Origin: Dorea longicatena
Lineage (GTDB): Bacteria > Bacillota > Clostridia > Lachnospirales > Lachnospiraceae
Length of the DNA stretch: 64,000 nt
Assembly: GCF_025150085.1 (NCBI RefSeq)
Contig: NZ_CP102280.1
Span: 325,001-389,000, forward strand
Direction of reading: 5' to 3'
A program made the position numbers and the translations under genes. The notes beneath the pieces are model-generated. The model was not told where the DNA came from. It ran no database searches and saw nothing but the letters and a program-made list of their open reading frames with translations. Numbering within the stretch: position 1 is the first letter of the stretch; every line of letters begins with the position of its first letter. Positions 8,919 to 16,827 of this stretch are shown piece by piece.

Positions 8919-9908
8919 TTGGAAAAAAAACTGACAATAAATGATATAGCCCAGATGTCCGGTGTGGCAAAAAGTACTGTATCAAGATATCTGAACGGGG
9001 GAAGCGTTAAAGATGCAACGGCCCAGAAGATAAAAAAAATCATCGAAGAAAATAATTATGAGCCGAATCTGTTTGCAAGGCTGAATGCAAAAGAGAGCCG
9101 GATCATAGGACTTACGGTACCTGGATTTAACTCGGTAACAACACCGAGACTTGTAGAAGTAATCGTTGCCTATCTTAAGAAAAATGATTATACACCTCTT
9201 ATCATGCATACGGAAAATGATATCGAAGAAGAAATACGCTGTATCGAACGGCTGAAGAATATGAATGTAGATGGAATTATGGTTCTTGCGACGGGAAGCA
9301 CAAAAGAATACGAAGAAGCAGTAAAGAAGTTAAAAATTCCAATCCTGTTTCTTGGACAACGCTTCCCGGGAGAGAATTCTGTCATTAATGATGATTACAA
9401 TGCAGGATATGCGGTGGGTAATTATATCGGACAACGTAAGTTCAAGGAGATTTATATGCTCTGGGTACCTGAAGATGACCCGGCAGTAGGAGGAGAACGA
9501 CGCCATGGAGTGATCGATGGACTTATGTCCTGTGAGAAAAAGCCAAAAGAAGTCATAGAGACAACGTTCTTTTATGAAAATGCAATTGAAAATGTACAGA
9601 AATTTGTAGATCATATGAAGACACCGGCGGCAGTCGTATGCGCAACAGACCGTATCGCATTTGGCGTGTACAAAGTAATGTCAGAGAAAGGTATACGGAT
9701 ACCGGAAGAAGTATCCGTGGTAGGATTTGGCGATTACGAAGCAGGAGAACTGTTACAGCCGCCACTTACGACGGTAAAATTTGACTGGAAGAACTGGGGG
9801 GAGATCAGTGCTGAGTCGATGATCCAGATGATTTTAGGAAAGCCGGTAAGCCCGCTTCAGGTCAACCCGTATGAAATTATAGAAAGAAAAAGTGTAAAAG
9901 AGAACTGA
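8919..9908 (+). CDS. scrR: LacI-family sucrose operon repressor
   Basis: The N-terminus carries a LacI helix-turn-helix (L-T-I-N-D-I-A-Q-M-S-G-V-A-K-S-T-V-S-R-Y) with hinge helix. A periplasmic-binding-protein-like sensor domain follows (about residues 60-330). Length is about 330 residues, normal for the family. I prefer the TTG at 8919 because GGGGGAAAA lies just upstream and the HTH begins at once; the in-frame ATG at 8904 has no ribosome site. Its own consensus promoter lies upstream and a hairpin terminator follows. The next genes are a sucrose-type PTS permease and a GH32 hydrolase preceded by LacI-type palindromes, so it most likely represses them until sugar or sugar phosphate binds. 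The gene name rests on context. Confidence 0.85.
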   Translation: MEKKLTINDIAQMSGVAKSTVSRYLNGGSVKDATAQKIKKIIEENNYEPNLFARLNAKESRIIGLTVPGFNSVTTPRLVEVIVAYLKKNDYTPLIMHTENDIEEEIRCIERLKNMNVDGIMVLATGSTKEYEEAVKKLKIPILFLGQRFPGENSVINDDYNAGYAVGNYIGQRKFKEIYMLWVPEDDPAVGGERRHGVIDGLMSCEKKPKEVIETTFFYENAIENVQKFVDHMKTPAAVVCATDRIAFGVYKVMSEKGIRIPEEVSVVGFGDYEAGELLQPPLTTVKFDWKNWGEISAESMIQMILGKPVSPLQVNPYEIIERKSVKEN

Positions 9909-9913
9909 GAATC

Positions 9914-9946
9914 AGGCGGATCTGTCAATTTGACAGACCTGCTTTT
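9914..9946 (+). terminator. Terminator after scrR
   Basis: An inverted repeat centred at about 9928/9929 (CTGTCAA / TTGACAG core with flanking G-C pairs), followed by TTTT. It separates scrR from the scrA promoter. Confidence 0.7.
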
Positions 9947-9975
9947 GTGCAATATAGACAAATTTAGATATCAAT

Positions 9976-9995
9976 TTTTGGAACCGTTTCCAAAA
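9976..9995. promoter_or_regulatory. LacI-type operator O1
   Basis: A nearly perfect palindrome, TTTTGGAACCGTTTCCAAAA, about 25 bp upstream of the scrA -35 box. Its half-sites (GGAAC) match those of the operator at 10062-10073. Confidence 0.8.
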
Positions 9996-10019
9996 ATGAA
10001 AGTGCAGTGACGTTTTGTG

Positions 10020-10047
10020 TTGACATACAAAAGCTGATGTATATAAT
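10020..10047 (+). promoter_or_regulatory. scrA promoter
   Basis: TTGACA at 10020-10025 and TATAAT at 10042-10047 with a 16-bp spacer. The promoter is bracketed by two LacI-type operators, which suits repression by steric block or looping. Confidence 0.8.
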
Positions 10048-10061
10048 AAAAACATAGGAAC

Positions 10062-10073
10062 GGAACCGGTTCC
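10062..10073. promoter_or_regulatory. LacI-type operator O2
   Basis: The perfect palindrome GGAACCGGTTCC with A/T flanks, placed where transcription should start. Spacing to the upstream operator is about 82 bp centre to centre, close to eight helical turns. Confidence 0.82.
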
Positions 10074-10101
10074 AAAACAAAACAATACAAGGAGAAGAGA
10101 A

Positions 10102-12021
10102 ATGGGAAAGAACAATGAGTATCTGGAAATATCAAAACAGATCGTAGCCAATATTGGTGGAATGGATAATATCCAGGGAACAGCACACTGTGCAACCAGA
10201 CTCAGGATCGTATTGAAAGATAATGATCTTGCAGATATTGAAAAACTGGAAGATATCGACAAAGTAAAAGGTGCGTTCATAGCAGGTAATCAGTTACAGC
10301 TGATCCTGGGAGCTGGAACAGTGAATGATGTATATGAGGTATTTGCCGAGTATACGAATACACAGAATATGTCACTGGGAGATCTGAAGGAAGAAAGTGC
10401 GAAGAGGCAGAATCCACTTCAGGCAGTGATCAAAGCGTTATCTGATGTATTTATCGGAATCATGCCGGCACTTCTTGCAGCAGCCCTTCTGATGGGAATT
10501 ACAAGCGTCCTTGGCGGACTTGAAGTAGTAAAGACACATGATACCTTATATGCGATCAACCGGCTGGTAAGTCTTGCGTCTACAGGTATCTTTGCAATCC
10601 TTCCAATGGCAGTATGCTATTCAGCCGTAAAAAGATTTGGCGGGAATCCGGTTCTTGGTATGGTAATCGGAGCAATCATGTTAGACAGTTCTCTTGCCAA
10701 TGCTTACCAGGCTGCACAGGGAACCGTTGATATAGAAGTTATCCGTCTGTTCGGACTGAAGATTGAGATGGTAGGATTCCAGGGAGGAATCATCATCGCG
10801 CTTATGATGGGATTTGTAGTTGCAAAACTGGATAAATTCTTCAATAAGGTAATTCCGGATGTAATCAAGCTTCTGGTTGCACCAATGCTGACAGTATTTA
10901 TCTCTACGGTATTACTTTTTACACTTGTAGGTCCGGCAGGACGAATTCTTTCTAATGGAATCACAGACGGACTGATGTGGGGTACAGAACATCTGGGAGC
11001 ATTCGGGTATGCGTTATTTGCCGGAGTTCAGCAGATCGTAGTTATCACAGGTCTTCATCACATTATCGGTGCGGTAGAAGCACAGCTTATTGCATCGACA
11101 GGAACAAACTTTTTAAATCCACTGATGTCTGTAGCTTTATTTGGACAAAGTGGTGCGGTACTTGGTTATCTTTCCCTGAACTGGAAGAACTTAAAAGCCA
11201 GAGAGCTTTGTATTCCAAGTTTCTGCTCGACATTATTTGGTATCAGTGAACCGGCAATCTTCGGAGTAAACTTACGTTACAAGTTTCCACTGATCGGTGG
11301 ATGTATCGGTGGTGCAGTTGCAGGTGCATATGTATACTATTCAAAGCTTACTGCTCTTGGATTCGGTACAACTGCACTTCCTGGAATGGCAATTGCTAAT
11401 CCGGCACATCACGGGTACATTAACTACATCATTGCACATGCAATCGCGATTATGATTGGATTTGTATGTACAGTCATCTTTGGAAAAATGTGGTCAGCAC
11501 CGGATAAGAATAAAAATGACAAAAAGAACGATACAAAAGAAAATGATACAACAAAGGCAGTTATTACAGAAGAGCCTGGTGCAGTCTATGCAGCAGCAGA
11601 GGGAACAGTAAAAGATATCGAAGCATCGACAGATCCGACATTTGCAAACAAGGTACTTGGAGACGGTGTCGTTATCTTTCCGGAAGACGGAACCGTTATG
11701 GCACCATGTAAGGCAACCGTATCACTCGTATATCCAACCGGACATGCAATCGGACTTACAACTGCAGATGGAGCAGAGATCCTGATTCACTGCGGGGTAG
11801 ATACCGTCAATATGAACGGTGAAGGATTTGAGACACTTGTAAAAGAAGGACAGGAAGTAACAGCAGAAGAAGCACTTATCAGATTTGACATCGACCTGGT
11901 GAAGAAGCATGGATACTCTCCGGAGATTCTTGTTATCTTCACAGAGCTTCCGGAAGGAAAGACCATCAAAACAGAAGAAAAACATATTGCAAAAAATGAT
12001 AAGATGGCTGAAATCGTGTAA
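10102..12021 (+). CDS. scrA: Sucrose-type PTS permease, EIIBCA
   Basis: A 639-residue three-domain phosphotransferase permease. The EIIB domain (about 1-90) has the phosphorylatable Cys30 in H-C-A-T-R-L-R. The EIIC membrane domain (about 110-460) has roughly ten hydrophobic segments and a G-I-S-E-P-A-I-F-G-V motif typical of sucrose/trehalose/beta-glucoside permeases. After a Lys/Asp-rich linker, the Glc-type EIIA domain (about 485-620) has active-site His563 in I-L-I-H-C-G-V. It takes up and phosphorylates the sugar using PEP via EI and HPr. The ATG follows an AAGGAGAAGAG site. scrB starts 21 nt downstream. Sucrose is inferred from the GH32 partner. Confidence 0.88.
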   Translation: MGKNNEYLEISKQIVANIGGMDNIQGTAHCATRLRIVLKDNDLADIEKLEDIDKVKGAFIAGNQLQLILGAGTVNDVYEVFAEYTNTQNMSLGDLKEESAKRQNPLQAVIKALSDVFIGIMPALLAAALLMGITSVLGGLEVVKTHDTLYAINRLVSLASTGIFAILPMAVCYSAVKRFGGNPVLGMVIGAIMLDSSLANAYQAAQGTVDIEVIRLFGLKIEMVGFQGGIIIALMMGFVVAKLDKFFNKVIPDVIKLLVAPMLTVFISTVLLFTLVGPAGRILSNGITDGLMWGTEHLGAFGYALFAGVQQIVVITGLHHIIGAVEAQLIASTGTNFLNPLMSVALFGQSGAVLGYLSLNWKNLKARELCIPSFCSTLFGISEPAIFGVNLRYKFPLIGGCIGGAVAGAYVYYSKLTALGFGTTALPGMAIANPAHHGYINYIIAHAIAIMIGFVCTVIFGKMWSAPDKNKNDKKNDTKENDTTKAVITEEPGAVYAAAEGTVKDIEASTDPTFANKVLGDGVVIFPEDGTVMAPCKATVSLVYPTGHAIGLTTADGAEILIHCGVDTVNMNGEGFETLVKEGQEVTAEEALIRFDIDLVKKHGYSPEILVIFTELPEGKTIKTEEKHIAKNDKMAEIV

Positions 12022-12042
12022 GGATAAGGTGGACAGGAACAG

Positions 12043-13485
12043 ATGAACAAAGAGACATATTTAACAGAATATCCGAAGCATGAAAGTATGAGGGAGAATG
12101 TAAAAAAAGATAAAAACAGACTTCACTTTCATATGATGCCGCCGACAGGCTGGATGAATGATCCGAATGGTCTGTGTGAATTTCAGGGTGTGAATCATAT
12201 TTATTTCCAATATACACCATTTCTTGCCGGATGGGGAACGAAGCTTTGGGGACATTACACAACAAAGGATTGGATTCATTATAAAGAAGAAGAGCCGTTC
12301 CTTTATCCGGACGAAGAATGGGACAGAGACGGTGTATATAGCGGATCAGCCTATACCTGTGAAGATGGAATTCACTATTTTTACACAGGAAATGTAAAAC
12401 TCTGGGATAAAGATTATGATTATATCATGAATGGACGGGAACAGAATACGATTCACGTATTCAGTCCGGATGGAAAGAATATTGCATACAAGAAGCTTGT
12501 AATGACCAATGATGATTATCCGGTGAATATGTCCAAGCATGTCAGAGATCCAAAAATCTATAAAAAAGACGGCCGTTATTATATGATCCAGGGAGGCCGT
12601 GATGCGGAATCTTATGGCTGTGCACTTTTGTTTTGTTCCGACGATCTGGAACACTGGAAATGGTACGATACGGTGCGGACAGCAAAGCCATTTGGTTATA
12701 TGTGGGAATGCCCGGATCTGTTCGAGATTGACGGCCAGCAGATTATGACATGCTGTCCACAGGGAGTAGATCAGAAGGGATATGATTACCAGAATGTGTA
12801 CCAGTGTGGATATTTTCCGGTAGAGTTTGACCTGAAGAACAAATCATACAGCTTTGGAAAATTTCAGGAATTTGACAAAGGATTTGACATCTATGCGACA
12901 CAGACATTTGCAGATGAAGCGGGTAGAAGAATCCTGATTGGCTGGATGGGGATTCCGGATGCAGATTATGATAATGATGCAACGGTTGCATATGACTGGA
13001 TCCATGCACTTACCATGCCAAGAGAACTGGAATGGAAAGATGGAAAGATCTTACAGCATCCATTAAAGGAGATGAAAGATCTGCGTAAAAATGCATTTAC
13101 CTGCGAGCTGGAAGCATTTACAAAGTGGGCGCCTGCGGACTGCTGTTTTGAACTGAGACTTGACGTGGAAGAAGCAAAAAATCTGGAGCTTAAGCTTCGT
13201 GAAGATGTTACAATAAGCTGGAAGGACGGGCTTTTTACCTTATCGATGGGAGAAAGCGGACGTGGAAGAAAGCAGCGCTTTGCTAAGGTGGAAGAGCTTT
13301 CGGATATTACCATCTTTTCGGATACATCAGCCATTGAGATATTCATTAATAACGGGGAAACGGTTCTGACAACAAGAGTATATAGTGAACATCTTGAACA
13401 GAAAGTAGAGCTTGTATCCAGAGAGGTAAAGGGAAGCGTTCATGGATATGAACTTGGATCATTCGAGGTTGAATATAAAAAATAG
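12043..13485 (+). CDS. scrB: Sucrose-6-phosphate hydrolase (GH32)
   Basis: A 480-residue glycoside hydrolase family 32 enzyme. All three catalytic signatures are present: W-M-N-D-P-N-G with nucleophile Asp40, R-D-P in V-R-D-P-K-I-Y (transition-state stabiliser), and E-C-P-D-L in W-E-C-P-D-L (acid/base Glu). The C-terminal third is the usual beta-sandwich. There is no signal peptide, so it acts in the cytoplasm on sugar phosphate delivered by ScrA, giving glucose-6-phosphate and fructose. It is co-transcribed with scrA and ends at a strong terminator. No fructokinase gene is seen in the window, so fructose phosphorylation must be encoded elsewhere. Confidence 0.9.
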   Translation: MNKETYLTEYPKHESMRENVKKDKNRLHFHMMPPTGWMNDPNGLCEFQGVNHIYFQYTPFLAGWGTKLWGHYTTKDWIHYKEEEPFLYPDEEWDRDGVYSGSAYTCEDGIHYFYTGNVKLWDKDYDYIMNGREQNTIHVFSPDGKNIAYKKLVMTNDDYPVNMSKHVRDPKIYKKDGRYYMIQGGRDAESYGCALLFCSDDLEHWKWYDTVRTAKPFGYMWECPDLFEIDGQQIMTCCPQGVDQKGYDYQNVYQCGYFPVEFDLKNKSYSFGKFQEFDKGFDIYATQTFADEAGRRILIGWMGIPDADYDNDATVAYDWIHALTMPRELEWKDGKILQHPLKEMKDLRKNAFTCELEAFTKWAPADCCFELRLDVEEAKNLELKLREDVTISWKDGLFTLSMGESGRGRKQRFAKVEELSDITIFSDTSAIEIFINNGETVLTTRVYSEHLEQKVELVSREVKGSVHGYELGSFEVEYKK

Positions 13486-13533
13486 ATTCCGGACTGCATA
13501 AGATATAACAGGTGAATATACGGAAAAGAAAAT

Positions 13534-13582
13534 AAAAATGTGGACAGGTTCCTGAAAAAAGAGGTGCCAGTCCACATTTTTT
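13534..13582 (+). terminator. scr operon terminator
   Basis: An 11-12 bp stem (AAAAATGTGGAC with GTCCACATTTTT) around a loop of about 24 nt, followed by T-rich sequence. It ends the scrA-scrB transcript. Confidence 0.82.
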
Positions 13583-13603
13583 ATACCATAGTATGCAAGA
13601 GAT

Positions 13604-13629
13604 GCTGTCAGTGGCAAGTTTTATGTATT
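13604..13629 (+). repeat. IS21-end-like repeat, right of sucrose island
   Basis: This copy matches 8854-8879 at 22 of 26 positions. A further shorter GTGGCAAGTTTT copy lies near 13652-13663. Repeated internal ends of this kind are usual in IS21-family elements, and an istB remnant follows. Confidence 0.5.
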
Positions 13630-13836
13630 GCCATGCATTTGTAAGAAGTAGCAGGTGGCAAGTTTTTTGTATCTGACTGCAAATTCCGCTTCATCGGATC
13701 ACCGATTCCGCTAGCAACGGATCAGTTTTTCAGGTCGTAACGGAACACTTTTCCGCTTCGTCGGATCACGCATTCTTATAAAGTGTTATAGTTTTTTCGT
13801 AGTCATTATTTTTAGATTACGAAAGGAGGCATTTTT

Positions 13837-14258
13837 ATGCAGGACTACAACACTATTATTGGTGCTATTCAGATGCGTCTGAATAAGTGCCCAACCAGAT
13901 CTGTTATGGATCGTTTTCGAATCGGATCAAGCACTCTTATCTGCTTCAAGAATCCGCCCATGCGCATAGTGAAGATAATTACTATGAGTATTCAAACAAG
14001 ATGGCCGGTTATGATCTTCTTGTTATAGATGATTTTGGATTGATGGACTTAAATCTTGACAAGTGCCGTGATCTCTTTGAAATCATCGAAGCTAGAGATT
14101 GCCGAAAATCAACAGTCATCATCTCGCAGATGCCAGTAGCGAACTGGTACCAATTGTTTGGTGATAACACATATGCAGATGCATGTCTCAGCCGCATGAC
14201 CTCTAAAGCATATCGATTAGACTTTCCAGGTCGCGATAGACGTGTAGAAAGCAAGTAA
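13837..14258 (+). pseudogene. IS21-family istB remnant
   Basis: A broken ATPase helper gene of an IS21-type transposon. The first ~40 codons read in one frame (M-Q-D-Y-N-T-I-I-G). The C-terminal part reads in another frame and contains the Walker B-like Y-D-L-L-V-I-D-D-F-G-L, then I-I-S-Q-M-P-V and Y-A-D-A-C-L-S-R-M, all typical of IstB. The middle, including Walker A, is deleted, and no istA transposase is present. A good ribosome site (AAAGGAGG) precedes the original ATG. The element is dead and marks a past insertion at the sucrose island border. Confidence 0.8.
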
Positions 14259-14263
14259 CTTTA

Positions 14264-14341
14264 TTAACAAACAGGGCAATGATCCGTTCCTAGCGGAACA
14301 GCGCTCCGCTCATGCGGAGCGAGTGCTCTGTTTTTGCGGAA
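14264..14341 (+). repeat. Hairpin-rich tail of the IS remnant
   Basis: Short inverted repeats (TCCGTTCC/GGAAC and GCTCCGC/GCGGAGC) are followed by TGCTCTGTTTTTGCG, which looks like the 3' end of an insertion element with a built-in terminator. Related palindromic sequence (CATCGGATC, GGATCAC) lies at about 13690-13780. Confidence 0.4.
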
Positions 14342-14347
14342 TATGCA

Positions 14348-14372
14348 AGTTTCTTGCATAAACTTAAATATA
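14348..14372 (+). repeat. 25-bp direct repeat, copy 2
   Basis: Identical to 7112-7136, the leader of the first AlbA_2 copy. One base later the sequence jumps to the homologue of position 7477, so 340 bp were deleted at this point. Confidence 0.9.
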
Positions 14373-14373
14373 G

Positions 14374-15523
14374 TGTTTCTGCTGAAATTCCCGGAATAGA
14401 TTTGGCAGACAGACCTTGCTATTATCAAGGACGTGGAAGGTTGAAGGGGTCCTATACCCGTATTGGGGATAGTAATGAACCGATGACAGAATACGAAATA
14501 TATAGTTATGAAGCATATAGAAGAAAATATCAAGACGATATCCGTGAGGTTCCGAGAGTAACAGTAATGTCATTGGATCAGGAAGAACTGAATCGTTATG
14601 TTGAACTGTTAAAGAGAGGAAAACAAAGATTAGCAACACTTGATAATGAAAGTATTTATGAACTTATGAGCATAAAGCGAGGAGAGAAAGTAACGCTTAG
14701 TGCGACTTTGCTTTTTAGTCCATATCCACAGGCATATTTTCCACAATTGTGTATTACGGCAATTGTAATTCCTGGGAGAACAATAGGAAGTCTTGGCGAC
14801 ATGGGGGAAAGATTCTCGGATAATCAGAGAATAGAAGGAACAATTCCGGAAATGTTGGATGAGGCATTATTATTTGTGAAACGCAATATGCGGACAAAGA
14901 CAATTATAAGTCCGACAACCGGACGAAGAACTGACAGAACAGACTATCCAATAACAGCGGTTAGAGAAGCTATTATAAATGCATTAGTACATCGTGATTA
15001 TAGTATTCATACAGAAGGAATGCCGATTCAACTTATAATGTTTGAAGACAGGATTGAAATACATAATCCAGGTGGATTATATGGAAGAATCACTATTGAC
15101 CAATTAGGAAAAATTCAACCGGATACAAGAAATCCGGTACTTGCATCGGCACTTGAAACATTGGGAATAACAGAAAACAGGTATTCGGGAATTCCAACAA
15201 TCCGGATGGAAATGGAGAAATATAACTTAAGACAGCCAGAATTCTTGGATGAAAGAGGAAGTTTTATTGTAAAACTATATAAAGAATCAAAGAATGATTA
15301 TGAAGATATGTCAAATGATGAAGAAACAAATAATTTAATAGTATTTTGTAAAACACCGCGTACAAGAAAGGAAATTTGTGATTATCTGGGTTTAAATTCT
15401 GTTACTTATGCTATACAGACGTATGTAAATCCATTAGTAGAAGCTGGCGTAATTAAGTTGAGTATTCCAGATAAGCCAAAGAGTCCAAAACAGTTATATT
15501 ATAGCGTAGAAAGAGAAGAATGA
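14374..15523 (+). pseudogene. AlbA_2/HATPase gene, second copy lacking 5' end
   Basis: This copy aligns base for base with 7477-8626 and keeps the middle region, GHKL ATP-binding domain and winged helix. It lacks the start codon and the first ~102 residues, which make up most of the AlbA_2 domain. An open frame reaches back to an ATG at 14312, but those codons come from transposon and leader sequence, not from the gene. The few changes are scattered, and the frame stays open, so the duplication is recent. The stop codon overlaps the ribosome site of the ArsC-like gene, the likely ancestral arrangement. Any product would be a truncated ATPase/wHTH protein that might interfere with the full-length one. 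Confidence 0.82.
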
Positions 15524-15536
15524 GAGAGGAACAAGG

Positions 15537-15878
15537 ATGAACATACAAATATTCGGAATCAAGAAAAGCTTCGACAGCAAAAAAGCAGAACGCTTTTTCA
15601 AAGAGCGCGGAATTAAATACCAGTTCGTAGATATGAAAGAAAAAGGTCTGAGTAAAGGTGAATTCAATTCGGTATGCCAGGCTGTCGGAGGATATGAAAA
15701 ACTGATCGATCAGGAGTGCAAGGATAAAGATCTGCTTGCGTTGATTACTTATCTTGCAGAGGAAGATAAAGCAGAAAAGATTTTGGAAAATCAAAAGATG
15801 ATCAAGACACCGATTGTTCGTAATGGAAAGCAGGCAACGGTAGGATATCGGCCGGATGTGTGGAAGAATTGGAAATAG
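15537..15878 (+). CDS. ArsC/Spx-family protein without the catalytic Cys
   Basis: A 113-residue thioredoxin-like protein of the ArsC/Spx/YffB family. The N-terminal strand reads I-F-G-I-K-K-S-F-D-S-K-K-A, where active family members have a Cys in place of the Ser after K-K. The late T-P-I-V-R-N-G element (the cis-Pro loop) and a C-terminal helix are present. Loss of the redox Cys makes arsenate reduction unlikely; a Spx-like binding role or another function is possible. The gene has a GAGGAACAAGG ribosome site and follows the AlbA_2 copy by 13 nt. The SprT-like gene starts 23 nt after it, suggesting one operon. Confidence 0.8.
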   Translation: MNIQIFGIKKSFDSKKAERFFKERGIKYQFVDMKEKGLSKGEFNSVCQAVGGYEKLIDQECKDKDLLALITYLAEEDKAEKILENQKMIKTPIVRNGKQATVGYRPDVWKNWK

Positions 15879-15901
15879 ATGCATATGGAGAGTGCGAGAA
15901 G

Positions 15902-16603
15902 ATGACATATTACAACCGAGAAGACCAATTCCTGCGACAACGCTTGCAGAAAGAAATCCCGATTTTACGGGCATTAATACAAAATCTATATGAAGAACTG
16001 GACAGAAAACTCCATTTGAATGGTGCAAAAGTGCCGATAACATTTGGATATGACACGGACACACTGGGATCTTACACTAGACGAAGTGCACATGAAAAAG
16101 AGCATTTTCATTTTTCGCTGTTGTTTATTGCATATGGTGTGAAGAATCCGCTGTCCAAAGAGGATCGCATAGATTTATTCAAACACGAATACGCCCATTA
16201 CATGCAGTACAATATGCAGATTCCCGAAAAGTATAAATGGCAGGCGGGAACACACGGAAGTGCTTGGAAATACTGCTGTTCTCTAATCGGAGCGGCGCCG
16301 ACGCCGTATTATAAGGCGGGCGAAGCGCTTATGAATCATGACTACGATAAAGTATTAAAGAACAGGATTCATGATAAGTCCGTGCCGGTCCGGGATACTT
16401 ATCAGCAACTGAAGACTGCACAGAAGAAAAAAGATGAAGTGGTTCAGTATAAGCTTGGCGATGCAGTGACACATCCGAAATTCGGACATGGAATTGTGGA
16501 GAAGATTAATCAGAGATCTGGCGGGGTGCATTTACATATCCGGTTTGATGGGGAAGTGAAGTGTATCGATCAGAAATGGTTGTCACGGAAGAAGTATACG
16601 TAA
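15902..16603 (+). CDS. SprT-like zinc metalloprotease-fold protein
   Basis: A 233-residue protein from the ATG at 15902. It has the zinc-binding H-E-x-x-H motif at His95-Glu96-His99 in K-H-E-Y-A-H-Y-M, as in SprT/Spartan-type DNA-protein crosslink proteases. A later His in G-T-H-G-S-A-W could be the third ligand. The last ~50 residues (L-G-D-A-V-T-H-P-K-F-G-H-G) resemble the small SH3/KOW-like domain found at the C-terminus of UvrD/CarD-type proteins and may bind protein or nucleic acid. An upstream ATG at 15860 would overlap the previous gene and is less likely. A 47-bp piece of its 5' end also lies at 8627-8673. Confidence 0.75.
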   Translation: MTYYNREDQFLRQRLQKEIPILRALIQNLYEELDRKLHLNGAKVPITFGYDTDTLGSYTRRSAHEKEHFHFSLLFIAYGVKNPLSKEDRIDLFKHEYAHYMQYNMQIPEKYKWQAGTHGSAWKYCCSLIGAAPTPYYKAGEALMNHDYDKVLKNRIHDKSVPVRDTYQQLKTAQKKKDEVVQYKLGDAVTHPKFGHGIVEKINQRSGGVHLHIRFDGEVKCIDQKWLSRKKYT

Positions 16604-16660
16604 AAAGATATACGTAAAGAGATATGTGTAAAGAGTATATGTGAAAAGATTCAGTAAAAA
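16600..16660 (+). repeat. Degenerate ~16-bp tandem repeats
   Basis: About four imperfect units of the type GATATACGTAAAGA run from the stop of the SprT-like gene (for example GATATACGTAAAGA, then GATATGTGTAAAGA). There are no spacers and no conserved palindrome, so it is not a CRISPR array. It is probably slippage-prone intergenic sequence. Confidence 0.55.
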
Positions 16661-16827
16661 CAAATAAGCAAGGTAGTGAAGTATCTGAAGAGGATAAACG
16701 TACACGAAGAACGTTAGAAGATGAGATGACATTTTTCGTGTGCGTAAATTTATATATTGACATACTATCAAAGCGATACTAACATAAAGATAATAATATA
16801 GGACGAAAAAAGAAAGAGGTAGTAATC

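Noticed and set aside
13690..14341. CRISPR-like repeats
   Set aside because: The repeated GGATC-containing motifs are irregular and palindromic, have no even spacers, and belong to IS debris. No cas genes are present.
14312..14373. N-terminal extension of AlbA_2 copy 2
   Set aside because: These codons derive from IS tail and leader DNA. They do not match the gene family.
15453..16064. Minus-strand ORF of about 200 codons
   Set aside because: It lies opposite the ArsC-like and SprT-like genes, has no ribosome site and an atypical composition.
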